A stretch of 64,000 bases of DNA from Ceratotherium simum simum (taxonomy: Eukaryota; Chordata; Mammalia; Perissodactyla; Rhinocerotidae). The position numbers were made by a program, and so were the translations under genes. A model generated the notes under the pieces. The model worked only from the letters and a program-made list of their open reading frames with translations, had not been told where the DNA came from and did not search any database. The DNA is taken from contig NW_004454193.1 of NCBI RefSeq assembly GCF_000283155.1, positions 5,990,457 to 6,054,456 of the forward strand. Reading direction: 5' to 3'. Shown piece by piece: positions 10,851 through 22,568 of this stretch (positions within the stretch are counted from its first letter, which is position 1; each line of letters opens with the position of its first letter).

Positions 10851-12059
10851 GGGCTGTCTCCCTGTCCCCACCCTGCCCCTGCGCACCCCTTTCTTAATAA
10901 AGCCCTTGCACCCTAATCCTCATCTCAGGGCATGCTTCAGGAGAGGGAGAGGCAGGAGCCACATGGGAGGATCTTCACAAACCTGCTGAGCTGTTCTTTC
11001 CATCCCACTGGTTCTATAGGGCTGGACCCTTTCGTCCTGACTGTGGGGTACTCTTTGGGGTAAGAGGCCAAGTCCCGCACCCAATATGCTCTTTGACACC
11101 ATGAAGGACTCGCCCTTCTCCTTTCCTTCTGCAGGGGAGGAGGAGGGGCTGGAGCCTCCAGCTCTGAGCAGAGTGTGGGGAGGGGGTTGGTGGGCTTGAG
11201 AGGGTGGATGCCATCTCCCTTTGAGAGGTTCCAGTCGTCTTTCCCCCTCTCCAGGTGCTTACAAGTGGGAGGTTCCCATCCCACTGCCTCCTTCCTGAAG
11301 CCAACCACAGTGACACGCGGTGACTCTGTTTAGTGCCGACAAGTTGGGGGCTGTTGGGTTCCTGGCGGTAATGTCACTCAAAGTCAACCCCCCCCAACCT
11401 TGTCCCTTTCCACTCTCTTTTCTCCCCCAGTGGGAACCTTCAGCATAGCTTGCTTATCAGGTAGGCCATCCCCCCACCCTGGCCCTGCAAGGCCTGCCGT
11501 GACCCTCAGTGGTGCTGCAGTACCCCTGGCTTAGCCTCCAGCCCCAGCTCTCACCTCTGCTCTAGGCCAAATCTCCGACTGCCTGAATGTGTATCTCCAG
11601 CCAGAAGAACCACAAATTCAAAATGTTCAAACTGAAGTCACCCCCCCACACCACCTCTACAATTCCTACCCTTACCCCAACCCCAGATCCGCTTCTCTTG
11701 ACTTCCTTCATCCAGTCACCCAGTGGAAGGACTTTAGAAACATGCCAACACCTCTCTTTTCTGCATGCCTCACATGTGTTCGCTCCCCAAGTCCCATAAA
11801 TCCTTCTGGGGAATCTCGTCCCATCTCGTCCAAAGCGCCTCCCCTCCACTGCGCTCGTCCAACTTTTGTCACCTGTTGCATGGACGATCACATCCCCTCC
11901 TGGCGGTCTCCCTGCCCCAGTCATCTTCGTAGCACCCACATAGAGCCCAAAGCCTGGCGTGTCCTGGGTATTCCATACATGCTGGTGGAAATGAAAACAA
12001 ACAGATGGATCTCAAGCCAATGTACTTGTTTGCATTTTCCCATAGAAATATGAATTTTG
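10851..12059. other. Intergenic, nothing firmly recognised
   Basis: GC-moderate DNA with C-rich runs. The segment about 11680-11930 resembles worn L2 3' sequence but not well enough to call. No coding evidence in the open frames. Confidence 0.5.
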
Positions 12060-12130
12060 AAACAACTCTGGGGTCAGACAGATGTGAGTTCAAATCCTGG
12101 CTACACTGTGTTATCTTGGGTGTATTAGTG
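12060..12130 (+). mobile_element. MIR-like fragment
   Basis: GGGGTCAGACAGATGTGAGTTCAAATCCTGGC followed by TGTTATCTTGGGTG resembles the left part of MIR, directly before a fuller copy. Confidence 0.6.
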
Positions 12131-12177
12131 AGCCAGATTAAGTGACTGAGAAATCTAAACCTCTGTGGTTTAGGACC

Positions 12178-12425
12178 TGTGGTGATTGAGAAGGTGGGCT
12201 CTAATGCCAGACTGCCTGGATTCCATTCCCATCTGTGCCATTTGCCAGCTGTGCAACCCTGGGAAAGTTCCTTAACCTTTCTGAAACTCAGTGTCCTCAT
12301 CTATAAAACAGGGATAATAACAGTATCTACCTCAGAGGCAAGGATTAAATGAGATAACGTAAGCAAAGCCCACCAAAGCACACGGTCGACTCTCCATAGA
12401 TGTAAGTTCTTACCACTATTACTCG
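12178..12425 (+). mobile_element. MIR SINE, nearly full length
   Basis: Shows the whole MIR order: tRNA-derived head, TTGCCAGCTGTGCAACCCTGGGAAAG, CTCATCTATAAAACAGGGATAATAA, GATTAAATGAGATAA, then the tail. Confidence 0.88.
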
Positions 12426-12555
12426 ATAAATATGATGTCATATTATTGAAAATGACTTCATCTGAGAATTTCTAAAATTGTGTAGTGTGTTTTCCCCAGC
12501 TCTTAACTACCTCACATCTTTTTGCTGATCAGCGATAGTTAAGATGTCTAGAGTT

Positions 12556-12569
12556 AAAAAAAAAAAAAA
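12556..12569. repeat. Poly(A) run, 14 bases
   Basis: Simple A run in AT-rich unannotated DNA. Confidence 0.85.
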
Positions 12570-13104
12570 GCTTATTTTAAGAATCACTCCTTGGAACATT
12601 ATTTCATTACTTAAACTTTCTGCTGACTCATCTGTTCCTTGGTAACTGAGTCTTTCTTTACCAATAACTTTAATTACATCAATCACTCATTCCAAAAACC
12701 GCTGAGTAATGAAAACTCCTAGAGGTGACACCACGGACTTCTGTCACACAAGCAGGGGCTTGTGGAGGGAGCACAGGTCTTTCTTTCCTTTTCTTTCTTT
12801 TTTTATAACAGTTAGTACTTCAAACAGGGAAAATATGTTTAGCTTTCATGATTTGCTATCTGTCCATCTACCTCTCTATCAAATTTACAATTTGCAATCT
12901 TCATAGCGGGAGGCTTGACAATTTGTAACTTCTTGAATAGAATGGAATTTGTTTCATCTTATGACATTTCTTAGTCATAAGGCCCATGTCTCCATCTTGA
13001 GGATAAAATAAATGACGTTTGAGGATTCCAACACCAGTTCCTTTGCTGAAAGCTGCTAATTGTGTAATTCAAGGGTTAACATATCACCTAAACAATTATT
13101 TTGT
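12570..13104. other. Intergenic, AT-rich, nothing recognised
   Basis: AT-rich without clear repeat landmarks or gene. Confidence 0.45.
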
Positions 13105-13320
13105 TATCAATAATAACAGCTACCTTATCAAGCTCTTAGAATATGCCAGTTACTGTGCTAAAAGTTTTCCACACAGGATCTCGGTGGAGCCTCATCAGAC
13201 CTATGGAGTAGGTACTATTCTTATCCCCATTTTACAGGTGAAGAAACTAAGGCACTGAAAGGTTTATTTGCCTAAGTAGGTGTCACAGTGAGATATGGAC
13301 CTGGGAATATCTGACTGTCA
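13105..13320 (-). mobile_element. MIR SINE, minus strand
   Basis: AATAATAACAGCTACC, ATGCCAGTTACTGTGCTAA, CTTATCCCCATTTTACAGGT and AAACTAAGGCACTGAAAGG run in reversed MIR order. Confidence 0.85.
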
Positions 13321-13594
13321 TTTCTGTGTCTAGACGGAGCCAGGAGGGAGCTGCTGGTTGTTCTTTGCTGCTTTAGGCATTAGCTGTTTGTCCAGCTACT
13401 CATGGCTCAATTCTGCTGTGAGTAGAATAAGGTACCTGCTATTTGCTAAGCTTGAAATGCTATTTGATGCTTCAGGGAAGCTGTGACCCTCAATTTGGTG
13501 AGAGGAGTAGGACGTGGGGGGCGGGGGGGGGCATGCATCTCACAAAGCCCTGCCCCAAATTACATGTTCTTCCTTCCTCCCCTCCCCTCCACAC
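13321..13594. other. Intergenic with G-rich tract
   Basis: Contains a G-rich run at about 13515-13535 and no gene. Confidence 0.5.
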
Positions 13595-14030
13595 TCTGGT
13601 CCTCTCCCTCCTGGACTGTGACATCAGCCTCCTAATAGGTCTGTCTGTCTCCCAGCACTCCCCCTATCTTTCCATCTACATACTCTCATCTTATTGGCCT
13701 GGAGACAATAGCCAGGGGAGCTATGGAAGGTTGAAGAGCAGGAGATTGACAAAATCAAGGGGCGGTTTCTAAAAGGTTAAAGTCCCAATTCCTCTCCATG
13801 TCCTTCAAAGCTCTTCATCAGTCTGACCCCACTCTCCTATGTGGCCTCGTCTCCCAAGACCCTTCATGGGTATCTTGTGCTGTAGTCACACCAGCTAAAC
13901 AGTCACTCCCCACGCTCTTTTCCCAGGCTGCTTCCTCTGCCTCAGAGCCATCCGTCCCAGTCACCTGTCTACATTCACTCGCCCTTCAGAGATTGCACTC
14001 AAGCACTTCTAGAGGCTTCTAGGGCTTTCT
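13595..14030 (+). mobile_element. L2 LINE 3' fragment
   Basis: CTCTCCCTCCTGGACTGTG, CTCTCCATGTCCTTCAAAGC, CTTCATCAGTCTGACCCCA and the following pyrimidine-rich run match the L2 3' region in order. Interrupted around 13680-13780. Confidence 0.7.
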
Positions 14031-14087
14031 AGATGGCTCCAGCCCACACTGCTTCCTCTCCATGTGGGGCTGCTGCTGAGGAAGAGG

Positions 14088-14220
14088 CAGCAGAGTGCAC
14101 AAGCTCTGGGGTCAGAGAAAGCTGGGTTTGCATCCCGTCTCTGCCCCGTACCAGCTGTGTGACCTTGGGCAAGTGGCCTGACCTCTCAGCCTCGGTTCCA
14201 CCACAGGAAGGATGAAACAT
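14088..14220 (+). mobile_element. MIR SINE
   Basis: GCTCTGGGGTCAGAGAAAGC, TGGGTTTGCATCCC, then CCAGCTGTGTGACCTTGGGC: head and core of MIR. Confidence 0.85.
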
Positions 14221-14439
14221 CTGTGTCCTGGGAACCTGGTTCAGACAAGTGTGAGCACGTCTGTGGAGTGCTTTAGAAAGTCATTCATTCCAGCATTGCC
14301 TACAAAGCCAGTATGTTCGTTGGTCACAGACTGAGGGCCCGTGTGTGGGACTGGAAACAAGATAATTCCAAAAAGCACGCATTTTTCTGAGCTCTGAACT
14401 GGCCTTCCATCCTTGCACATATGGTCTGGTTCTGAGCGC

Positions 14440-14620
14440 TCATGGTCTGTTTGTCTTGAGCCAGTACCATACTGTTTGTCTTACTACGGCTTTGCAGAGT
14501 GTCTTAAAATCTGGTAGGGCAGTCCTTACTTTTGAGTTTTTTAAATAAAACTATTTGACTTAGCTATTCAGGGGTGTTTATTCTTCCACATAAATTTGAA
14601 GATGAGTTGTTCAAGTGTTT
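14440..14620 (-). mobile_element. Old L1 fragment (ORF2 region), minus strand
   Basis: GAGCCAGTACCATACTGTTT, then CTTACTACGGCTTTGCAG, then GACTTAGCTATTCAGGGG is the reverse complement of a well-known stretch of L1 ORF2. Decayed; no ORF left. Confidence 0.7.
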
Positions 14621-15239
14621 AAATAATTTATCTTTATACCCTTTCCCTCAATACTGTGCCAGGCAGAGTCTCAGCTTCAGCCTAACAGGGGTGAGAGCAC
14701 CAGGTAATTCTCTGAGGACACAGGTTGAGGAAGTCGTACAGTGCATGCCCGAGTCCTATCAGGATCTGTCTTGGGTACCCCGCTAGTCAGTCCTGAGCTG
14801 AACCTGAGGGCCCAGGTGTCTCCCCTTGGATGGAGGGGCGGAGCAAAGGCCCCTGTAGCTCCAGGGCAGCTGAGGGAGGAGTCTGCTCCCTGCTGCTGGC
14901 CGGCAGTACTCACCTGCGCCCGGTGCTCCCTGCAGAGTGTGGAGCTGGCTGTGTGGGGATGTGGGACTTCCAGTGCACCCACACCCAGTGAGGGAGCTTC
15001 CTCACCTTCATCAGGGCTTCCTTAACACCCCTGGCCCAGTCCTGAGTCCTGACCGTCCCTATTGCATGACAAGTACAGGGGCTTCAGGGTGCATTGTGAC
15101 GAAGAGTGCTGGCTCGGGAGCGAGGCTGCCTGGGTTCCAGCCCTCCATGCTCCCCTCCCATGAGCCTCCCCTTAGCAAGTGGCACCACCATCTAGGGAGC
15201 TGGGACTCATTCTCAGCTTTTCCATCTGATCCAGATTGT
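14621..15239. other. Intergenic, nothing recognised
   Basis: GC-moderate unique-looking DNA, no gene evidence. Confidence 0.5.
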
Positions 15240-15720
15240 CACCCCAGGTCACCAAATCTGGGTGCAGATTTGGTGGATTCAATGTCCTTGATTTTTTCCT
15301 TGAATCTCTACTTTCTTTCCTCCCTACCACCGTCACTGTAATCCAGGCCACTGTCATCTCTCAGCTCCTCAAGGCCTGCCAGCTCTAGTCCTGCTCCCTG
15401 CAGTTAGCCGATTTTCCCTACTGAAGATAGACTTCATATGAAGATAGACTGCGTTCCCTCCCTAAAATATTTCATGGCTCTCTATTGCCTTCATACATGG
15501 TCCAAACTCCTATGATGCTCCTTCCAACTTTATGCTCTAGACCTGTAAAGCTCTTTACCATTTCTATGCACTGTTTTGCCTCTGGGCCTTTGTACATGCT
15601 GTTGTAGCTTGCCCGTGTTCTCACTCTCTACCCTCATGTTTCTACAGTCAACCCCTACATAGTACAAAGTCAGTGCTTACAGCTCCCTTCTCCCTCAGTG
15701 CTCTGCCCCTTTCTGTGCTA
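15240..15720 (+). mobile_element. L2 LINE 3' fragment
   Basis: AATCCAGGCCACTGTCATC, ATTTCATGGCTCTCTATTGC, CCTCTGGGCCTTTGTACATG and TGCTGTTGTAGCTTGCC appear in the order of L2 3' sequence. Confidence 0.75.
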
Positions 15721-15744
15721 CAGGTATAAAGGAAGAGATAAGCA

Positions 15745-15935
15745 AACTTTACCAGCTGTGTGACCTTGGGTACTTAATTCACCTCTGAGGTTCAGTCTAT
15801 CCATCTGTAAAATGGGACACAATATAGCAATAAGAGTCCATTCCAGGTGGACACATTAAAAGTCAGTGTACGATTCACTGCCTCCTAGGATTGTGGAGAG
15901 GATTAAAGGAGACCATTGCTGGCAAATTTCACAGA
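15745..15935 (+). mobile_element. MIR SINE
   Basis: ACCAGCTGTGTGACCTTGGG, CATCTGTAAAATGGGACA and GGATTGTGGAGAGGATTAAA give the MIR core and tail. Confidence 0.82.
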
Positions 15936-16139
15936 CCAGTGGAGGAATAAACAGCGGCATAAGGCCCAGCCCTAGCCTTAAGGAAATTTCACTGAGATCA
16001 GACTCATACTACCATGGCTGACAGCTCCTTGTGAGCCTTTCCTTCTTTCTTTTTACCTGAAGGAACTCCAACTTTGTTTGGGGTGTCAACGTGCCCAGCC
16101 CTAAGGGGTGAACCATTTATGTCCAGGTCCAGTTGCGAT

Positions 16140-16300
16140 AATTCCATTCTCCTTTGCCAGATATTCACTTTCCCAGCCTCCCTTGCAGCTAGGTGGTCAT
16201 GTGACCAATTCTAGCCAATGAGACATGAGGAGACATCTAATCTTTCTGAACCTCAATCTCTTCTTCTGTAAAATGAGGAGGTGGGATCAAAGAAGAGTGA
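16140..16300 (+). repeat. Fragment of repeat family R followed by a MIR-like piece
   Basis: CCCAGCCTCCCTTGCAGC then GGTCATGTGACCAATTCTAG and GCCAATGAGACATGAG match the 5' part of the family at 18690-19085. CCTCAATCTCTTCTTCTGT and AAAATGAGGAGG after it look MIR-like. Confidence 0.55.
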
Positions 16301-16559
16301 TGTTTAATCCCTCTGCTTTTTTTTTCTTCATAAAAGCAAAGAATCTCCCTTTTTTGGTCCCAAAGAAATCTTACATGGAATCCTAATATATCTAACAAAC
16401 AAAGAACAATTGCTTTAATTGAAAGGGAGACTGGAGAGTGCAGGAATCCCATCCTAGTCTTTGCAGGCAGCCACTGAAGCACATCTACAAAACTCCACTG
16501 GGATGGAACATCTCTACATCCAGTAGTGGACATGTGTTATTTTATTTGTGTATATTTTT

Positions 16560-17045
16560 AGATACTTATTCTGCTCCAGCATCCTGAATTTCCCTTGGGA
16601 ACCACCTCTCCTCTCCCCTGGGTCCATATGCTTTTGATGAAGTTAACTCAATTCTGATTCTAGACATATGATTTACAGCTGCCCGACAGTCCATCCCCCA
16701 GATACAGTGACTGGTTCAGGAATGTGCACATGACTCAATTTGGTCCAGTGAGATGGAGGCTATAATTGTTATTAAATTTGAAGAGAGGGAGAGGCTTCCT
16801 TTCCCATTGAACTTGAACCCTGGACTATGAACCCTGAGAACGAAGTCCACATGGAAGGGAACAGAGCTGAGTGATGGAAAGAGACCAGATCTTAGAGACT
16901 CTGAGCCCTTGGATTAAGAATTGCCTGAAGACAGACAGACTTACCTACAGATTTTTGGGTTTGTAATCAATCAATTCCCTTTTATTTAAGTAGTTTGAGT
17001 TTCACCTTCTATTTTTGCAACCCAAAGAGTCCCAACTAGTACAAC
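16560..17045 (+). repeat. Ancient LTR-like or MITE-like repeat, not named
   Basis: Ends with TTGCAACCCAAAGAGTCCC then AACTAGTA, a tail typical of old eutherian interspersed repeats. Internal sequence includes ATGACTCAATTTGGTCCAGTG. I cannot name the family. Confidence 0.45.
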
Positions 17046-17124
17046 TCCTTTCCAGATCCAGAATCCTGGGATCCTCTGAAAGGTAGGTGTGAAGGCTGTT
17101 CACAAATGTTCGTTTTTCTCCTCC

Positions 17125-17460
17125 TGGGCCTGTAGTAGGATTGTACCTCACTACTCATTCTGCGTGAGGCGTGGCATATGATTCTGTTGGCAAAGGAAGT
17201 AATATGTGTCACTTCCGGGTGGGCTCTTTAAAGGTCCGTGCATGATTCACTTTGCCTCTCTTTCCTTCCCATAATGATGTTGCAGATGGTGGAGGCACGA
17301 TCAGCCTGGGTCCCAGACTGAGGACAACATGGAGCAGAGACCCCTGCTGACCCTCGATGGATATGTACTGTGAGCAAGAAATAAACCTTTGTTGTTTTAA
17401 GCCACTGAGATTTTGGGTCATTTGTTATAACAGCATAACTTAGCCTCTCCTGAATAATAT
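17125..17460 (+). repeat. Interspersed repeat family R, copy 1
   Basis: Landmarks: TGTGTCACTTCCGGGTGG, GGACAACATGGAGCAGAG, AATAAACC then GCCACTGAGATTTTGGG and TGTTATAACAGCATAAC. The same landmarks appear at 36005-36325 and, reversed, at 39965-40310 and 59128-59460. The AATAAA near the end suggests an LTR or retroposon. Confidence 0.7.
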
Positions 17461-17764
17461 ACTCAGAATTAATCTCCTTTTCCTCATCCTTCTGCCCCTT
17501 CCTTCTCTCTCCTCTCTCTCTCTCTCATTGCTGCTCTGCCCAGCAGTCTTATATAACTCTATTTCTTAACTTATCTTCTGTCAACAGACTGTTAAAAGGC
17601 TTCCATGATTGTTCATTTACAGCCTTACCAGTGATATCCAAGTGGACATGGGCAGGAGACAACCAGCCTGCCCTGACAAAGCCGTGCCCCTGGCATCACC
17701 ACCAGTGCCAATCAATCACAGCTGTCAGTCACTCATCCTCCCCAGCACTGCCCTCAGCAGGCCA
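17461..17764. other. Intergenic, (CT)n tract near 17501-17527
   Basis: A short CT-rich microsatellite and no gene. Confidence 0.55.
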
Positions 17765-18020
17765 ACTTCCTAATCATATTACTGGACTCACAGGGCTCTG
17801 AGTTCTGCAATAAAACCTTCACCGGGAATTCCCATTCATTATCTTATGAAAATTAACAAGACCCTGGAGTCTGTGCTATGGTATTCATAACATAATGCTC
17901 TGCCAAGATTAAAAAAATATCAACAATTAAAAACACTATATACATTGGCCTTCATGGTTAATAAGCAATTTCTAGAGCTGATCAGTTAGTTAAGCCAACG
18001 CAGAAGATTCTGCACCTGGG
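17765..18020. promoter_or_regulatory. Candidate conserved noncoding element
   Basis: Repeat-free AT-rich block with GAAAATTAACAAG, ATATCAACAATTAAAAAC, GGTTAATAAGC and CTGATCAGTTAGTTAAG. It stands out from the worn repeats on both sides. Inferred regulatory only. Confidence 0.32.
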
Positions 18021-18458
18021 GTGGAGGTTTGGCAAGGATTAAATTCTTTGGAAAGCGGAAAAGTAGAAGTAAAACATCCCTGAAGCTTGAGCATGATCAT
18101 CATCATTAACATACATGATGCTTGTATAGCTCAGGAGTCTCAAACTTACCTGCCGAGAGGGACCACATAGCCCATGTAAATGGGCAAAGCAGGCATATGG
18201 GAGTGGTGAGGCCTGCAGAAAACTTCACAGGGATACCTTTTCTACATTCTGCTCTAACTAATTGTCACCATGCAGGAATACAGGCCTAGTGTTGTCAGTT
18301 CTCTCAATTTTTTTTTCAGGGAAAGTTGAAATCCATATAAATCATGAACTACATCACATTCTTCCTAAAATAGAGTAACGTCCGAACTTAGCTGGCAACC
18401 ACAGGTAGAACGTTTGATAGTATATAACACATGGTCAACCTTATTCTCTCTTCCCATT
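18021..18458. other. Intergenic, possible hAT relic near 18130-18240
   Basis: AGGAGTCTCAAACTTACCTG at about 18133 resembles the start of a hAT MITE, but the end is not found. Confidence 0.35.
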
Positions 18459-18590
18459 CTGTATTATCTCCATTTTACAGATTGGGAAACTGAGGCTCAG
18501 AAAGATGAAGTGACTCACCCAAAAGGACATAGCCAGACTCTGAAATTCAATTCCATACCTTCTGACTCCAACACAACTACTTTCTCTTCC
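18459..18590 (-). mobile_element. MIR SINE, minus strand
   Basis: TCTCCATTTTACAGATTGGG, AAACTGAGGCTCAGAAAG and GTGACTCACCCAAAAGGACA are a reversed MIR core. Confidence 0.85.
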
Positions 18591-18689
18591 TCCTATATCA
18601 CCACTGTCTGCTCACAGCTCATGTAAGTGGCAGAGAGGCTAACTGTCCATGGGAGATTCATGCTCCCACCTCCGTAGCACAAGTTGACA

Positions 18690-19085
18690 GTGGGAAGCAG
18701 CTACAACCCAGGACTACATTTCCCAGCCTCTCCTCCAGGTGAAGTCATGTGACTAGTTCTTGCCAATGGAACACGATCAGAAGTGATATGTGTTATTTCC
18801 AGGCACTAGCAGTTAAGAAGTGGGTGTGCCTGCCCTCCCCTCTCTTTCTCCTTCCACAGCTTGCTTCAGATGAACACAGAAATCTTGGAAACCATCATTG
18901 AAGAGGAAAGGACCACAGCTGGAATCAGTCTGGGTTCCTGAATCATCCTTTGGAGGAAAGCCAGCTCCAATCAGGAGCATGCATTTTGGACTTGACATCA
19001 GGGATAAACAAACTTCCATTGTATTTGAGCCATTATATGTTTTGGGTTTTATTTGTTACAGCAACTAGCGTTATCGTAACCATAC
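18690..19085 (+). repeat. Interspersed repeat related to family R
   Basis: Begins GACTACATTTCCCAGCCTC and TCATGTGACTAGTTCTTGCC, has ATATGTGTTATTTCC, and ends with GAGCCATTATATGTTTTGGG and TTTGTTACAGCAACTAGCG. Same layout as other family R copies but a diverged subfamily. Confidence 0.6.
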
Positions 19086-20225
19086 ACATATGCATGGATT
19101 TTTAAAAATCTTTCCTTTTTTCCCCTTTCCATATCAGCAGGAGGAGTTTGCAACGGTCAGGGTCATGCGCTTGAATCCAAGAGGTCTCAGGTGAGAAAAT
19201 GACTTAAGTCAAGTTTGGTTTCTGGGAATGGGGGTGTGGGGGGCCTGAGTGTCACTGCATCTTGCCCCCCCACCCCCTAACTTGGCTTTGAAGAGGGACT
19301 TGCTCGTGTTACAGCTGGAGGTGAACGCATTATCATTGAACTCTCCTGGAGGAAGACGAAAGACAAAACAAGCATTTGGCCTGTCTGGGCCACACACCCT
19401 CAACCAAGATAGGAGTCAACATGTTTGGGAACATCAAAGACAGTGTGATATCTTAAGCATAAGGAGATTAACATTTACAAAGGTTTGCCCCTCGGCCTGT
19501 TTCCAGGAATCCAGCCGACAGAGCCAGAAGGGACAATTAACATCACCATCACATTGGGGTCTTCTGGCATCTCATATTAGAAGATTTTCTTTTGAGCTTT
19601 CTGCAAGATTCAGGATGGAGGAGGCAAAGTCTGGTCTCATATTTGAGCAAGAACCCTCCATACACAAAGGAGATGTTAAAATGCCCTGGGAAATGATAGC
19701 ATAGATATAAAGTCCTGGGGAGAATTCTGCCCCCACAAGTACAAAGCCACTGGCACGCAGAGAGAGAGAGAGCCTTTACCCATCTTCTTATGCTCAGAAA
19801 TAGTGAGTGCCCTCCTATGCAGGGCTGAGACAGCCTGCGTGAAGGGAGGGAGGAGGGGTGAGGCCCTGGTTTGTCTCTTTGAAGCAAGAGGCCAAGAATA
19901 TCTCAACACACTCCAAGCACCAGCAACAGTAGGCAATGGATGGGGACCAAAATCCCTTACAGCTGTTGGAAACCCTACCCTATTCAGAGATAATTGGCAA
20001 TTAGTTAAACAACTCCTGTTTAAAACACTCCTCCTCCCCACCCTCAAAGACAGCTGTGTTTAAAAAGAGGAGGGGAGAAACTTCTCAAGAAATGTGGAAA
20101 CCTAATCTTCAAGTCAATAAAACAAAACAGGGCTCTGGGAGGAAACAAGTTAGAGAATTTAAAATTATGCATGGGCAATGGAACATCTTTTGAAGATCCA
20201 CTGCTCTGTTTTCCTCTTGTAGTAG
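19086..20225. other. Intergenic, nothing recognised
   Basis: Mixed composition, several open frames without conserved features, short (GA)n at about 19760-19772. No clear repeat. Confidence 0.5.
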
Positions 20226-20440
20226 CACCTGGTGGTCCAGAACACAAACTTGGGGGTCAGAAAGGCCTAGGTCTGAGTACCCGCTCTGCCATTTACCAGC
20301 TGTGTGAATTGGCAAGTTTCTTCAACTCGCTAAGCCTCAGTTTTCTCATCTGAGAAATGGGGATGATAGTAATTGTATTGTGAAGATTACATGAGATGGT
20401 GCATGGAGCCTGGCACCTAAGCACTCAGAAACGTTAGCTC
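20226..20440 (+). mobile_element. MIR SINE
   Basis: CTTGGGGGTCAGAAAGGCC, CTCTGCCATTTACCAGCTGT, CCTCAGTTTTCTCATCTGAG and GAGCCTGGCACCTAAGCAC cover the whole MIR. Confidence 0.88.
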
Positions 20441-20449
20441 TTGGGCATG

Positions 20450-20775
20450 CTGTTTATTCAAACCCAAATTCCTTAGCCTAGCATTCAAGGTCCTCTATAA
20501 TTTGTCTCCAATCTACTCTTCCGAACTCTACCCTCCTCCATGTCCCCTGTTAATTAGCAATCAGAAGGAACTGGTCCCCAGGCCTTAGCTTCCTAATCTG
20601 TGAAATGAGATAGATGAACTGGATTCTCTCTAAAGACCCTATCAATCCTTTCTTCCCATCTCCGCGTGTCAATCTTACCAAGTCTTCAAGGTCAGTCTCA
20701 AGTGCCACCATGAAGCCTTCCCTGGGAAGGAATTGATTTCTTCCTGTAAAGCTCATACCAGAGTTGCAAACTGGT
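20450..20775 (+). mobile_element. L2 LINE fragment, interrupted
   Basis: TTCCTTAGCCTAGCATTCAA, GGTCCTCTATAATTTGTC and, after a MIR-like interruption at about 20570-20650, CTCAAGTGCCACCATGAAG match L2 in order. Confidence 0.72.
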
Positions 20776-21084
20776 GGCCCTTTTGATTGACCTGCACTAT
20801 ATTTTTTAATATCAGAGAATATCGCAAACAAATTTGGATTTCTAGATTCTCTCAAAAAAGACAGAAGACCTGGCAATCCCGGCCCCACATTCCTGGACAA
20901 AAACAGTTGTCTGGAGATGGGTCACTGCTGCCCCCTGCAGGTGGGGCAGGTTGTCTGGATTTCTCCACCTCTGATACTTCCCTGATCGACTGTGCCTGCC
21001 CGAGCCCTGGGGGCAGCTGAAATCTGCCCCCTTTAGCCTCCTCTTTCTATTTTTTTCTTGTAGGGGCTAATTTTTGCTTTCTGT

Positions 21085-21240
21085 CTTATGTTGGAATTAT
21101 TGATGTTTATAGGCATCTTCTCCTCTGCTACAGACTGTGAGATCCTTGCGGGGGCAGGGGTAAGGGGGACTGTCTTTATTCATCTGTGAAGCTGACAGGC
21201 TCTAGCCCAGTGTCTGGCTTCAGAGAGGGAATGAACAGGG
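21085..21240 (+). mobile_element. L2 LINE 3' fragment
   Basis: CTACAGACTGTGAGATCCTT, then GTCTTTATTCATCTGTGAAG, then CTAGCCCAGTGTCTGGCTTC resemble the L2 3' end; probably the continuation of 20450-20775. Confidence 0.6.
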
Positions 21241-21337
21241 CCCCCGCATACATAGGAATGGCACCCCCTGGAGTTGTGCAAACCAGCCCTGTGAGGGAGT
21301 GAGCTAGTGGGTAAGTGAAAGGATGAATGAATGATGA

Positions 21338-21420
21338 AGACGTGCACTTATATAGCACCTACTATGTGCCTACCAGGCACTGTGCCAAGTACTTTTCACA
21401 TACTAACCTATTCACACAAT
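21338..21420 (-). mobile_element. MIR fragment, minus strand
   Basis: ATATAGCACCTACTATGTGC then CAGGCACTGTGCCAAGTACT is the reversed MIR tail region. Confidence 0.7.
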
Positions 21421-21914
21421 GAATGAATATCAAATGGATGGGTCCCTGTGCCTGGTTCTCCACTCAGGGCTGGAGACCCCTCCTCTCTGGGAGAGATGAA
21501 CAGGTATTCCCAGCTCTGGGCCTGGTCAGTTTGGGGGCTCTGTTCAAGTGCTAGGTCTTGGTCTTAACAAGATCCACTCGCATCAGTGGAATGGGGTTAG
21601 GGGAGACCGTGATTGTTCCCAACCTGCGAACATTGTTCATTGTCCAAAGAGTTGCCCTAGGCCTCAGTGGAACCCTGAGACCAGCAGACAGAGGTCACTA
21701 TAGCTGCTATCTTCTTGGTTTCCCCTCCAGTGTCACCCAGAGCATCTGCTACAGTCTTCTCCCTTGGGGTAAGAGTAAAGCACTTTGTGTTTGCACAAAT
21801 ATTTGCACCAATCTATTTCACAAGTATAATGTTTTAGAGTTTCAAAATAATTTCTCATTCATTATCTATTTTGACCTTGAAGAATTACCCCATTTCTCTC
21901 TCTCCTCCCCACCT
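21421..21914. other. Intergenic, nothing recognised
   Basis: No gene or clear repeat. Confidence 0.5.
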
Positions 21915-22050
21915 CCCTTATGAGGTATGTAAAACATGCATTACCTTATACCCATTTTACAGATGAGGAAACTGAGGTCAACATGGATGAGAGGACTTGC
22001 TCTAGGTCATACCACATGGCAGAGATTATAACTTGGACTTCTGGCTCATA
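21915..22050 (-). mobile_element. MIR SINE, minus strand
   Basis: TACCCATTTTACAGATGAGG, AAACTGAGGTCAACATGG and TTGCTCTAGGTCATACCACA are a reversed MIR core. Confidence 0.82.
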
Positions 22051-22356
22051 TCTTTTTCTATGTTTCATTGCAAAAATTTACTAGGTGGAGAAAACACATC
22101 AATCCATTGCCTCCATGGTCATCAACAGAGAGGAGGCCGTGGAGGTTGTTCAGATGGGGAGTGGGGGAGAGAAGGTGCAGGGCGGAGAGGCCTGGCTGGA
22201 GTGTAGCTGGGGAAGACCCTGAGGGCAGGGCAGGGGAGGGGAGAGTGAGAGCAGGGGGACACAAGAGTGCAAGGGCCAGGGGAACAGAGTCTAAGAGAAT
22301 CGAAGAGGAAGAGAGCAGGAAGGGGCCTTGAGACCCTCAAGAGGAGCAGGGCAGAG

Positions 22357-22568
22357 TGACCAGGAGCACAGCCTCTGGAGCTGGATGGGCCTGAGTTCAA
22401 ATCTCCCTCCCTTCTAGCTGTGTGATCTTGGGCGACTGACTTAACTTCTCTGGCCTCAGTTTGCACCTGTAAATAGGGCCTGTGATTGTCCCCAGGCTGT
22501 TGTGAAGATGAACTGAGACAGTACAGGGTAAGTGTTCAGTAACTGGTAGCTTTTGTAAGTATCAGCTA
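22357..22568 (+). mobile_element. MIR SINE
   Basis: AGCACAGCCTCTGGAGCTGG, TCTAGCTGTGTGATCTTGGG, then GCCTCAGTTTGCACCTGTAA: head and core of MIR. Confidence 0.86.
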
